A stretch of DNA of 18,971 bases from DASQGA01 sp035535315 (GTDB lineage Bacteria > Actinomycetota > Thermoleophilia > Gaiellales > Gaiellaceae), in contig DATLQD010000103.1 of the NCBI GenBank assembly GCA_035535315.1, forward strand, positions 1 through 18,971. The letters run 5' to 3'. Position 1 is the first letter of the stretch. Each line of letters opens with the position of its first letter. A model generated the notes under the pieces. The model did no database searches. It saw only the letters and a list, made by a program, of their open reading frames with translations, and had not been told where the DNA came from. This document shows, one piece after another, positions 1 to 6,312 of the stretch. Made by a program: the position numbers and the translations under genes.

Positions 1-479
1 AGGATTCGCTCCGCCGTCTTCGGTCCGATGCCGGGCACCTCGGTGAGCCGGCCCTCTCGCGCTGCCTGGCGAAGCTCGTCGGCGGTTCTGATCCCCAGCA
101 CCCGGCCGATCTCCGCGGCTCGCTTGGCGCTGAGGCCCAACAGCCGTCCGAGGCCGACAAGCTGGGGCGAGACTGTGCGCTCGAGCTCTGCGAGCTCGGC
201 GATCTCGCCCGTCTGGACGAGCTCGCGGAGCTTCCCCTCGATGCCTCGCCCGATGCCCCGGAGCTCGCGGGCCCGGCCGGAGCGGACGAGCCCGGCGACC
301 GACGCCGGGGTAGCTCTGACGAGAGCAGCCGCGCGGCGGTATGCACGCACGCCATATGGGTTCGCCCCCGCCAGGTCGAGAAGTGCTGCGAACGCCTCGA
401 GCCGATCGGCGAGCTCCGGGTTCTCGAGGTCGCGCGAAGAGCTCACGTGGCCTTGCCTGGCGCTGTCGGAGTCACCCAT
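1..479 (-). CDS. polX: PolX-family DNA polymerase, N-terminal part (gene runs off the left edge)
   Basis: The minus strand is open from ATG at 479 to the window edge, giving about 159 residues. The start has the pol-beta N-terminal helical domain pattern, including ANPYGVRAYRRAA. It ends in a helix-hairpin-helix, EVPGIGPKTAERI, and an earlier HhH-like stretch contains RELRGIGRGIEGKLREL. This matches bacterial PolX, a family X gap-filling repair polymerase with an N-terminal (8-kDa-like) domain, palm/finger domains and usually a C-terminal PHP exonuclease domain. The palm and PHP parts lie outside the window, so catalytic residues cannot be checked. An in-frame ATG at 512 would add 11 residues but would place the 493-504 palindrome inside the gene, so I prefer 479. 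The gene is divergent from the cyclic-di-GMP enzyme. Confidence 0.8.
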   Translation of the reverse strand, partial: MGDSDSARQGHVSSSRDLENPELADRLEAFAALLDLAGANPYGVRAYRRAAALVRATPASVAGLVRSGRARELRGIGRGIEGKLRELVQTGEIAELAELERTVSPQLVGLGRLLGLSAKRAAEIGRVLGIRTADELRQAAREGRLTEVPGIGPKTAERI

Positions 480-492
480 CCGAGTGATACGA

Positions 493-504
493 GGAACCGG
501 TTCC
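493..504. promoter_or_regulatory. Perfect 12-bp palindrome between divergent genes
   Basis: GGAACCGGTTCC is a perfect inverted repeat. It lies between polX (ATG at 479, minus) and the cyclic-di-GMP enzyme (ATG at 533, plus), one base before a TTGACA hexamer at 506-511. The position fits an operator for a dimeric repressor or activator acting on one or both genes. No regulator is encoded nearby, and a 12-bp palindrome can occur by chance in GC-rich DNA. Confidence 0.4.
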
Positions 505-505
505 G

Positions 506-534
506 TTGACATGCTGCAATCGGACGCCTTCCAT
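506..534 (+). promoter_or_regulatory. Possible sigma-70-type promoter with consensus -35 box
   Basis: A consensus -35 hexamer TTGACA (506-511) is followed after 17 nt by TTCCAT (529-534), a poor -10 match. If this promoter is used, transcription would begin near 541. Translation would then start at the in-frame GTG at 551 rather than ATG 533. The -35 box abuts the palindrome at 493-504. Confidence 0.3.
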
Positions 535-3337
535 GGAAGAACCTGCTGCCGTGACACCCAGTGGCGACCCTGCCCGGCCGCTTCGCTTTCCCCATGGGGG
601 CGGTCACACAGCGGGCGAGCATCCGCCTTCGTTGACGCTCGCCGCGCCCCCGGACGAGCAGGAGGACGCGCTAGTCACATCCTATCGCCGGCTCTCCGAC
701 GTCTTTCACCATCTCCTGTCGGAGCAGAGCCTCGACGCCCTACTCGACCGCATCTTCGACGCGGTGAGCGACCTTGTTCCGTGTGACACGCTCACCATCT
801 ACCAGGCGGATGAGGCACGGCGACTGCTCGTGCCCCTGACCGCCCGGGACCGTTGGGCGGCGGAGATCATGGACTCCAACCTCAAGTACGGCCAGGGCAT
901 CACCGGCTGGGCGGTCGAGAACGGCGAGCCGGCCTTGGTCAACCACGCTCATCTCGATCCGAGGCTCGACGTGGTGCCCGGAACGCCTGCAGACGAGCAG
1001 GAGTCGCTCATCGTCGTTCCCCTCGTCAGCCGGGGCGTGATCGTGGGCGCCCTGAACGTGTACCGCCTTGGCGAGCACGCGACGTTCAGCGAGCGTGAGT
1101 TCGAACTCGTGCAGCGCTGCGGCGACGCTGCGGCCCTTGCCCTCGACAACGCCCAGATCCGCGAGAAGCTCGAGCGGCAGGCCCAGACCGACTCCTTGAC
1201 CGGGCTGTACAACCATCGCTTCTTTCACGATCGCCTTCGCGCCGAGCTGAACCGCTCGAGCCGCGCGCACGAGTCGCTGGCCGTGGTCATGCTCGACATC
1301 GACGACTTCAAGAAGGTAAACGACGTCTTCGGCCATGGGACCGGCGACCAGATCCTCGTCGCTCTCGCGGATGTGCTCCGGTCGAGCATCAGGACATCGG
1401 ACATCGTCTGCAGGATCGGAGGCGAGGAGTTTGCAGTGATCATGCCGGTCTGCACGGCAACCGACGCTCGTGGCTTCGGGGAGCGTGTGACCCAGCGTCT
1501 CGCCACGTCGGAGTTCGAGGGGGCGGGCAGGATCACTGTCTCGATCGGCGTGTCCCAGGGGCCCGAGGATGCGATGAACCCCCGCGAGCTGGTCGCCTAT
1601 GCCGAGACCGCGATGATGACCGCGAAGACGCGAGGGAAGAACGCGGTCATCCTCTTTGACGAACTGACCGACGGCCGACCGGTGATGCACCAGTCCGGCC
1701 GCCAGGACGTTCGGTCGATCGCGCACCTCAAGATGCTGCAGAGCCTCGCCGGAAAGCTCAACCGCCTGAACGACGTCACCCGCATCGGCGAGGTGATCGT
1801 CAGCGAGCTTCGTGGGCTGATCGACTATCACAACTGCCGCGTCTACGTCCACGAGGGCGACGAGCTGATCCCGATCGCCTTTCGCGGCGATCTCGGCGAG
1901 TACAGCGACGAGAACGTCGAAGAGCTGAAGTGCAGGATGGGCGAGGGGATCACCGGCCGGGTCGCCGAGACGGGAGAGTCGCTTCTGCTCGCCAACGCCC
2001 TCGAGTGCGAGTACGCGGTCACGATCCCGGGCACAGTCGACCTCGACGAGTCGATGGTTGCGGTCCCGTTGCGGTACGGCTCTCGGATCAACGGTGTCAT
2101 CGTTCTCTCGAAGCTCGGGATCGGGCAGTTCGACCAGGATGACGTCCGCCTCCTCGAGGTGCTGGGCGGCCACGCGTCGGTCGCGATCGAGAATGCACGT
2201 CTATACGAGGCGCAGCGGCGCGAAGCCGACAGCGCCAAGCAGAGCGCAGAGATCGCAAACGCACTGCTTGACCTCGGCCGCGAGCTCGCGGCCGCGGAGG
2301 ATCTCGATGCGGTGCTCGACCGTCTCGTGGGGCTTTCGACGAAGATCCTCGGCTCCTCCCTCACGTCCGTCTGGCTCCAGGAGCCGGCGACCGGAGACTT
2401 CGTCGTCCGGGCCATGTGGGGATACGGCGACATCGACCGCGAGCGCCTCGCTGCCCTCAGATACTCGCCCGAAGTCGTGGAGCGCTTTCTTCAGCTGGAC
2501 GAGCCGTTCGTCCTGACGCCCGACCAAGTGAGCCACCTTCCAGGGGTCGGAGAGACAAGCTCGGACTCGGACGAGAACCGCATGTTCGCGATTGCGCCCA
2601 TCCAGGTCGATTTGATGCGCAGGGGCTTCCTCGTGTCGGTCCTGACAGATGCCGCCAAGCCGCGTTTCACGGAGCGCAAGATGCAGCTTCTCGCCGGCGT
2701 TGCCCATCAGGCCAAGCTCGCAATCACGAACGCGATGAGCTTCGAGAGTCTGGAGCAGACGTTTCTCTCTACTGTCGAGGCCCTCGCGAATGCGCTCGAG
2801 GCAAATGACGAGTACACGTCCTCGCACGCACGGGCGATCACGGACATGGCGCTCGAGGTCGGAACGCAGCTTGGCCTCGACCCGAAGTCGCTGAAGCGCC
2901 TCGAGCTCGGAGCGCTCTTCCACGACATCGGGAAGATCGGTATTCCGTCCGAGGTGCTCCTGAAACCCGGCTCGCTGACGCTCAACGAGCGGAAGGTCAT
3001 CGAGCAGCATCCCGAGCTCGGCGAGCGCATTCTCGCTCCGATCGTGCGCCTTTCCGACGTACGGCCGATCGTTCGCCATTGTCACGAGCGGTTCGACGGG
3101 GCCGGCTATCCCGACCGGCTGGCGGCGGAGGACATTCCGCTCGAGTCGCGCATCATCCTCGTCTGCGACGCGTTCCATGCGATGACAACCGACCGGCCCT
3201 ACCGCGGTCGGCTTCCCCTGGAAGAGGCTTGCAAGCGACTCCGTGACGGGGCCGGAACGCAGTTCGATCCGGACGTCGTCGGGGTCTTCCTCGACGTCTT
3301 GAACGGCGAGCTCGAGCCCGCCCCACTGCAGCTGTAG
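533..3337 (+). CDS. GAF-GGDEF-GAF-GAF-HD-GYP cyclic-di-GMP synthase/phosphodiesterase
   Basis: A 934-residue cytoplasmic signalling protein with no membrane segments. Domains in order: GAF1 about 60-213; GGDEF about 219-375 with GGEEF at 296-300 and the product-inhibition I-site RTSD at 287-290, five residues upstream; GAF2 about 398-560; GAF3 about 576-740; HD-GYP about 745-930 with HDIGK at 797-801 and HERFDGAGYP ending near residue 860. Both motifs look intact, so the protein could both make and degrade c-di-GMP, with the GAF domains sensing small ligands or redox state. The usual HHE of the HD-GYP motif reads CHE here. The frame is open back to TTG 506, but that codon is part of a TTGACA box. 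I chose ATG 533; GTG 551 is the alternative. There is no clear Shine-Dalgarno site and the next gene has its own promoter. Confidence 0.93.
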   Translation: MEEPAAVTPSGDPARPLRFPHGGGHTAGEHPPSLTLAAPPDEQEDALVTSYRRLSDVFHHLLSEQSLDALLDRIFDAVSDLVPCDTLTIYQADEARRLLVPLTARDRWAAEIMDSNLKYGQGITGWAVENGEPALVNHAHLDPRLDVVPGTPADEQESLIVVPLVSRGVIVGALNVYRLGEHATFSEREFELVQRCGDAAALALDNAQIREKLERQAQTDSLTGLYNHRFFHDRLRAELNRSSRAHESLAVVMLDIDDFKKVNDVFGHGTGDQILVALADVLRSSIRTSDIVCRIGGEEFAVIMPVCTATDARGFGERVTQRLATSEFEGAGRITVSIGVSQGPEDAMNPRELVAYAETAMMTAKTRGKNAVILFDELTDGRPVMHQSGRQDVRSIAHLKMLQSLAGKLNRLNDVTRIGEVIVSELRGLIDYHNCRVYVHEGDELIPIAFRGDLGEYSDENVEELKCRMGEGITGRVAETGESLLLANALECEYAVTIPGTVDLDESMVAVPLRYGSRINGVIVLSKLGIGQFDQDDVRLLEVLGGHASVAIENARLYEAQRREADSAKQSAEIANALLDLGRELAAAEDLDAVLDRLVGLSTKILGSSLTSVWLQEPATGDFVVRAMWGYGDIDRERLAALRYSPEVVERFLQLDEPFVLTPDQVSHLPGVGETSSDSDENRMFAIAPIQVDLMRRGFLVSVLTDAAKPRFTERKMQLLAGVAHQAKLAITNAMSFESLEQTFLSTVEALANALEANDEYTSSHARAITDMALEVGTQLGLDPKSLKRLELGALFHDIGKIGIPSEVLLKPGSLTLNERKVIEQHPELGERILAPIVRLSDVRPIVRHCHERFDGAGYPDRLAAEDIPLESRIILVCDAFHAMTTDRPYRGRLPLEEACKRLRDGAGTQFDPDVVGVFLDVLNGELEPAPLQL

Positions 3338-3384
3338 GACATCGGCCGCTCGCGCGCGGGGGTTTGGCCGACCGCCGGCCTCAC

Positions 3385-3396
3385 TAGGCTTGGCGC
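3385..3396 (+). promoter_or_regulatory. Leaderless-type -10 box of the mau-like cluster
   Basis: TAGGCT (3385-3390) fits TANNNT and ends 6 nt before the ATG at 3397, with no Shine-Dalgarno sequence between. This is the geometry of an actinobacterial leaderless promoter, where transcription starts at or next to the start codon. The -35 region is weak (TTTGGC at 3363-3368, spacer 16). It probably drives all three cluster genes, which are tightly spaced downstream. Confidence 0.55.
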
Positions 3397-4272
3397 ATGG
3401 ACACCGCCTTTCGCCTGGCGGTCGCCGCCTTGCTCCTGGGCGCCGCCCTCGCGAAGATTCGCGCTCGCCGCGAATTTGTCCGCGGCCTGGAGGCCTATGG
3501 CGTTCCCGGGCCCGCCCGCCCGGCCGTCTGGGCGCTCGTCGTCTCGCTTGAAGGAACACTCGGGACGCTCCTCGCGATCGGCGCCTTCGCCCGGCCGGCC
3601 GCGTACGGGGCGATCGCGCTCGGCGTTGTCTTCGTCGCGGCGCTCGCACGAGCTCGTCTTTCGGGAGCGCGGCGGCTGCCCTGCGGATGCTTCGGCGGGC
3701 GCCGCGAGCGCCCGACCTGGTTCCTGCTGGCCCGCGCGGGGCTCTTCACCGCGCTCGCCGCGGTCGCAGCTGTGGCTCAGGGAGGAAAAATCCCGACGCC
3801 CTCCGCGGAAACCGCCGTGCTCGCCTCCCTGGCTTTCATCGCGCTCACGGTCGTCGGGCTCGGCCTCCTCGTCCTGGCCCTCTACCGCCAGGTCGGCGTC
3901 CTGAGCGCGCGGCTGGCGCCGCACAGCGCGCTCGAGCTTGCGGAGGAAGGCCCGGAGATCGGCCATCCGGCGCCGGAGCTCGACGATCTCTCGCGAACGG
4001 GATCGGCACTCGTCGCGTTCTTCTCGCCGACCTGTCCTCTCTGTCGGGACCTGGCGCCGGCCGTCGGTGCTCTTCGGAGGGATGGGATTCAAGTCCGGGT
4101 CGTTGACGAGGCGGTCGATCAGGAGGCGTTCGAGCGGTGGAACGTTCCTGGAAGCCCGTTCGCCGTCCACGTTCTGGACGGCTCCGTAATGGCGAAGGGC
4201 CTCGTGAACACGCTCGAGCAGCTCGACGGGGTCGTCTCGCTCGGGCACGCGAGGAGACGCGCTGCGGCCTGA
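3397..4272 (+). CDS. MauE-MauD fusion: DoxX-like membrane domain plus thioredoxin-fold domain
   Basis: A 291-residue protein joining two methylamine-utilisation maturation proteins. Residues 1-130 resemble MauE: four hydrophobic helices (about 4-20, 44-62, 68-85, 108-127) and the signature PCGCFGG with Cys96 and Cys98. Residues 138-290 resemble MauD: a membrane anchor (about 140-162), the linker YRQVGVLSARLAP, then a thioredoxin fold with Cys213-P-L-Cys216 (SPTCPLC) and a probable cis-proline at Pro254. In methylotrophs MauE and MauD are separate proteins needed to form the light chain's disulfides. Fusing them implies direct electron transfer from the membrane part to the extracytoplasmic CxxC. 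The gene slightly overlaps, or lies 52 nt before, the Cys-rich light-chain-like gene, its likely substrate. The expression start looks leaderless. Confidence 0.85.
   Translation: MDTAFRLAVAALLLGAALAKIRARREFVRGLEAYGVPGPARPAVWALVVSLEGTLGTLLAIGAFARPAAYGAIALGVVFVAALARARLSGARRLPCGCFGGRRERPTWFLLARAGLFTALAAVAAVAQGGKIPTPSAETAVLASLAFIALTVVGLGLLVLALYRQVGVLSARLAPHSALELAEEGPEIGHPAPELDDLSRTGSALVAFFSPTCPLCRDLAPAVGALRRDGIQVRVVDEAVDQEAFERWNVPGSPFAVHVLDGSVMAKGLVNTLEQLDGVVSLGHARRRAAA
4252..4264 (+). promoter_or_regulatory. Strong Shine-Dalgarno before a possible CTG start of the light-chain-like gene
   Basis: AGGAG at 4252-4256 lies 5 nt before CTG at 4262-4264, in frame with the light-chain-like CDS. The annotated ATG at 4325 has no comparable site. 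A start at 4262 would add 21 residues (LRPDTALDRAAEALASGLAAG) before the Tat motif. Classical MauA also has a polar, helical stretch before its twin-arginine motif, which supports the longer form. CTG starts are rare, so this remains a proposal. Confidence 0.4.
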
Positions 4273-4324
4273 CACCGCTCTCGACCGCGCGGCCGAGGCC
4301 CTGGCGAGCGGGCTCGCAGCGGGC

Positions 4325-4858
4325 ATGACGCGCCGGTCGTTTCTCGGGCGACTCGGGGCTGCCGTGCTCGGAGCCGTGGGGGGAGGGGCTGTGGTAGCCG
4401 CCGTTGCCGCGGAGGAGGCAGAGGCGTTCCACTTCTGCGGCCACATCTTCACGACCGAATCGTGCCCTTCGCCGTTTCGCCTCCCCCGCATCAACCGCCT
4501 GGGCTATCCGCTTCGCCCGCGCGACGGGAAGCCGATCGACAATCTGGGGCGCCGCGTGAACGGCAGCGGCTACCCGGTCGACGAAGCAGGAGTCCGGATG
4601 GTCGGACCGGACGGGAGGCCCCTCCCGAAGGGGCCGCGGACCCGGATCTGCCAGGACTGGGTCCCGGAGCGCTTCCACATCGATGCCCGGATCCAGGGCT
4701 CTTGGTATCGGTGCTGCAACGACCAGATACGCAAGCTCGTCGACTGCTGCTCCCGGTCGAAGCGGAGGATCAACGGGGATGCTGCGCTTCGCGGGTACTG
4801 CTACGCGCCCCGAAACGTGTTCTGCGTCATGTACTACGAGACGGGGATCCCATGCTGA
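4325..4858 (+). CDS. Tat-exported Cys-rich protein resembling methylamine dehydrogenase light chain
   Basis: A 177-residue protein from ATG 4325 (198 from the possible CTG at 4262). It starts with a twin-arginine signal (TRRSFLG, residues 2-8), a hydrophobic helix, and likely cleavage near residue 34. The mature part has ten Cys: 38, 47, 109, 130, 131, 141, 142, 159, 167 and 177. The stretch GSWYRCC then DCC (126-142) resembles the Trp57 region of MauA, with its following DCCG, which supplies one half of the tryptophan tryptophylquinone (TTQ) cofactor. The second Trp of MauA, just before a Cys (WCFG), appears here as Phe166-Cys167, so a normal TTQ cannot be assumed. Residues about 56-105 carry Gly/Pro/Asp-rich turns (DGKPID, GYPVDEAG, DGRPLPKG) not known to me in MauA. 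Its maturation proteins flank it. Family assignment is from memory of the Cys pattern and context. Confidence 0.7.
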   Translation: MTRRSFLGRLGAAVLGAVGGGAVVAAVAAEEAEAFHFCGHIFTTESCPSPFRLPRINRLGYPLRPRDGKPIDNLGRRVNGSGYPVDEAGVRMVGPDGRPLPKGPRTRICQDWVPERFHIDARIQGSWYRCCNDQIRKLVDCCSRSKRRINGDAALRGYCYAPRNVFCVMYYETGIPC

Positions 4859-6234
4859 TCGAGGCCGCGGTGGTGACGGCGGCCCTTGTCGCCGGGATCT
4901 CAGGCGCCTGGTCGCCCTGAGGCCTGTCCATGGTCGAGACGATCACTCCCGACGTGTGCGGGAGCAGGAGACGACAAGCGGGGGCACTGCTCTTCTTCGC
5001 ATTGGGCGCGCTCGCCGCCTCTGCGTGCGTGGGTGCCGTTCTTGGGCTGGCCGGATCGCGTATTGACGCCTGGGCGCTTCCTGTCGCTGCGCTTTTCGCG
5101 CTCGTCGGTGCGGCGCGGGAGGGAGGCTTCACGCGCTTGCCGCTCCCGCAGTCGCGGCGTCAGGTCCCGGAGCCCTGGCGGTTCACGTTGCCGCTCCCGG
5201 CCTGGGCAGCGGGCTACGGCGCAGGGCTCGGGCTCGGCTTTCTGACCTACCAGCCCGTGGCGACGTTCTGGGTCGCGTGTGCGGCGGCCGTGGCACTCGG
5301 CCGGCCACTGGCAGGCGCAGTTTGCTTCGCGGCCTACGGCGTCGGTCGATCGCTCCTGCTTTTCCTACCGCTCCGGCGGGGCTCGGACGCGACAGCCATC
5401 GTCGAGGAGCTCGCCGGCCGCCGACGCGGCGTCCTCCGCGTGAACGCCGTCGCGCTGCTTGCCTGCGCAGCGCTGCTGACGGCACCGGCAGCCGGTGCCG
5501 AGCTCATCCCGCTCGGGCCTGGAAGCCAGTTCGATCCGTCCGCGATCGGGCCCGCATTCGCGTATACGCAGCGTGACCTTGGAGTCTCGAGCGTGGTCGT
5601 TCTCCCGTCCGCAGGAGGCGCCCTGCAGTACCCGGAGGCCGAGTCTCCGAGTCTGGACGGCGAACTGCTCGCGTACCAGAACGCGGCCGGCATCCGGATC
5701 GTGCGCTGGGCGACCGGCGAAGAGGTCGCGCGCGTCGACGGTGCCACCTCGAAGCCCGCTTTGGACTGGCCGTGGCTTGCCTACCGCCGGAAGGTTCCCG
5801 ACCGGACCCTGCTCGAGCTCAAAGACCTCACCACCGGCGAGGTTCGGCGGCTCGGGAGCGTCCCAGGTGGAGCCGATCTCGGGCGCCCCTCCATCGCTGC
5901 CGGCCGGGTCGCCTGGCATGTCGCGGGCTCGCGCGGCTCCCGCATCCTTCTCTACGAGATCGCCAACGGGGACAAGCAGGTCGTGATGGCGACGACCATC
6001 GCTCTCCTCTCGAATCCGTCGCTCAGCTCGACCCGGATCCTCTGGATCAAGCAGCGGCAGGGGATCTCTTCTGCTTACGTCCGCAAGCTTCGGAGGACCC
6101 AGATCCGCCTAGTCGCAAGAGTCAGCAGCCAGCGCACGTTCTACTGGACGACGGATCTCTACGGACTGACGGCGTACGTGACGCGGTGGACCGTGGCCGG
6201 CGGCGTCGCGCGGATCCGGCGCATCGAGCTCTAG
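4852..6234 (+). CDS. Probable selenoprotein: MauF/CcdA-like membrane domain fused to beta-propeller (UGA = Sec at 4918-4920)
   Basis: Read through the in-frame TGA at 4918-4920, this gives 460 residues with Sec23. ATG 4852 overlaps the previous gene's stop (ATGCTGA), so translation is coupled. Helix 1 (3-22) ends in GAWSP, followed by UGA, then GLSMVETI. This copies the CcdA/DsbD/MauF helix-1 motif in which a redox Cys follows S-P. Further hydrophobic segments lie at about 43-68, 74-90, 115-148, 151-173 and 194-214. After the last, residues about 217-460 form repeated WD40/TolB-like strands (for example LELKDLTTGEVRRLG), probably an extracytoplasmic propeller. Other Cys are 36, 59, 143, 158 and 205. 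The second CcdA Cys position (helix 4) reads TYQP. The likely role is electron transfer across the membrane to the MauD-like domain. TGA serves as an ordinary stop in the two upstream genes, so this is not a general code change. The alternative is a shorter protein from ATG 4930, which lacks a Shine-Dalgarno and helix 1. Confidence 0.82.
4918..4920 (+). other. In-frame TGA at a redox-Cys position, probable selenocysteine codon
   Basis: TGA is the only break between a 22-codon coupled ORF (4852-4917) and the long ORF that conventional calling would start at 4930. It replaces the Cys expected after S-P in helix 1 of CcdA-type proteins. Reading continues in the same frame, so no frameshift is needed. 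Confidence 0.8.
4933..4975 (+). promoter_or_regulatory. Candidate bacterial SECIS element
   Basis: An upper stem of six pairs, CTCCCG (4946-4951) with CGGGAG (4959-4964), encloses ACGTGTG. Within that loop C4953 can pair with G4958, leaving A4952 bulged and GUGU (4954-4957) at the tip. A lower stem GTCG (4933-4936) with CGAC (4972-4975) can close a larger structure. The tip is about 34 nt after the UGA, within the spacing I recall for bacterial SECIS elements. The bulged base and the G-U in the loop recall the E. coli fdhF SECIS features contacted by SelB. Sequence and pairing are seen directly; SelB binding is inferred. Confidence 0.65.
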
Positions 6235-6252
6235 ACGGTCGGAACGCGCACT

Positions 6253-6281
6253 TTGCGGGATTTCGGCTGATCGAGTAGGTT
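6253..6281 (+). promoter_or_regulatory. Probable promoter of the coiled-coil gene
   Basis: TTGCGG (6253-6258) and TAGGTT (6276-6281) are separated by exactly 17 nt. This is a good -35/-10 pair placed after the mau-like cluster ends at 6234. Transcription would start near 6288, leaving a leader of about 25 nt with a purine-rich ribosome site (AAGGGG, 6305-6310) before ATG 6313. Confidence 0.55.
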
Positions 6282-6312
6282 CCAGAGCTGCTACGCACCC
6301 TGGGAAGGGGCT

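Noticed and set aside
740..2173. Long minus-strand ORF of 477 codons inside the c-di-GMP enzyme
   Set aside because: Shadow of the GC-rich coding strand; the translation has no recognisable domain while the plus frame has clear GAF and GGDEF motifs.
3366..3380. GGCCG/CGGCC hairpin after the c-di-GMP enzyme as a terminator
   Set aside because: Only five pairs, no T-tract, and it overlaps the expected promoter of the next gene.
2201..3649. Minus-strand ORF of 482 codons
   Set aside because: Shadow of the HD-GYP gene and MauE-MauD fusion; Arg-rich nonsense translation.
4918..4920. TGA read as Trp or general stop reassignment
   Set aside because: TGA acts as the normal stop of the two upstream cluster genes, and the position calls for Cys/Sec, not Trp.
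4930..6234. Conventional start of the propeller protein at ATG 4930, with 4852-4920 as a separate 22-residue peptide
   Set aside because: The two are in one frame, the upstream ATG is coupled to the previous stop, ATG 4930 has no ribosome site, and this start would remove the first helix with its S-P-x motif.
4852..6234. Pseudogene with a nonsense mutation
   Set aside because: Frame, codon bias and motif continue undisturbed on both sides and a SECIS-like hairpin is present. It cannot be fully excluded without homologues.
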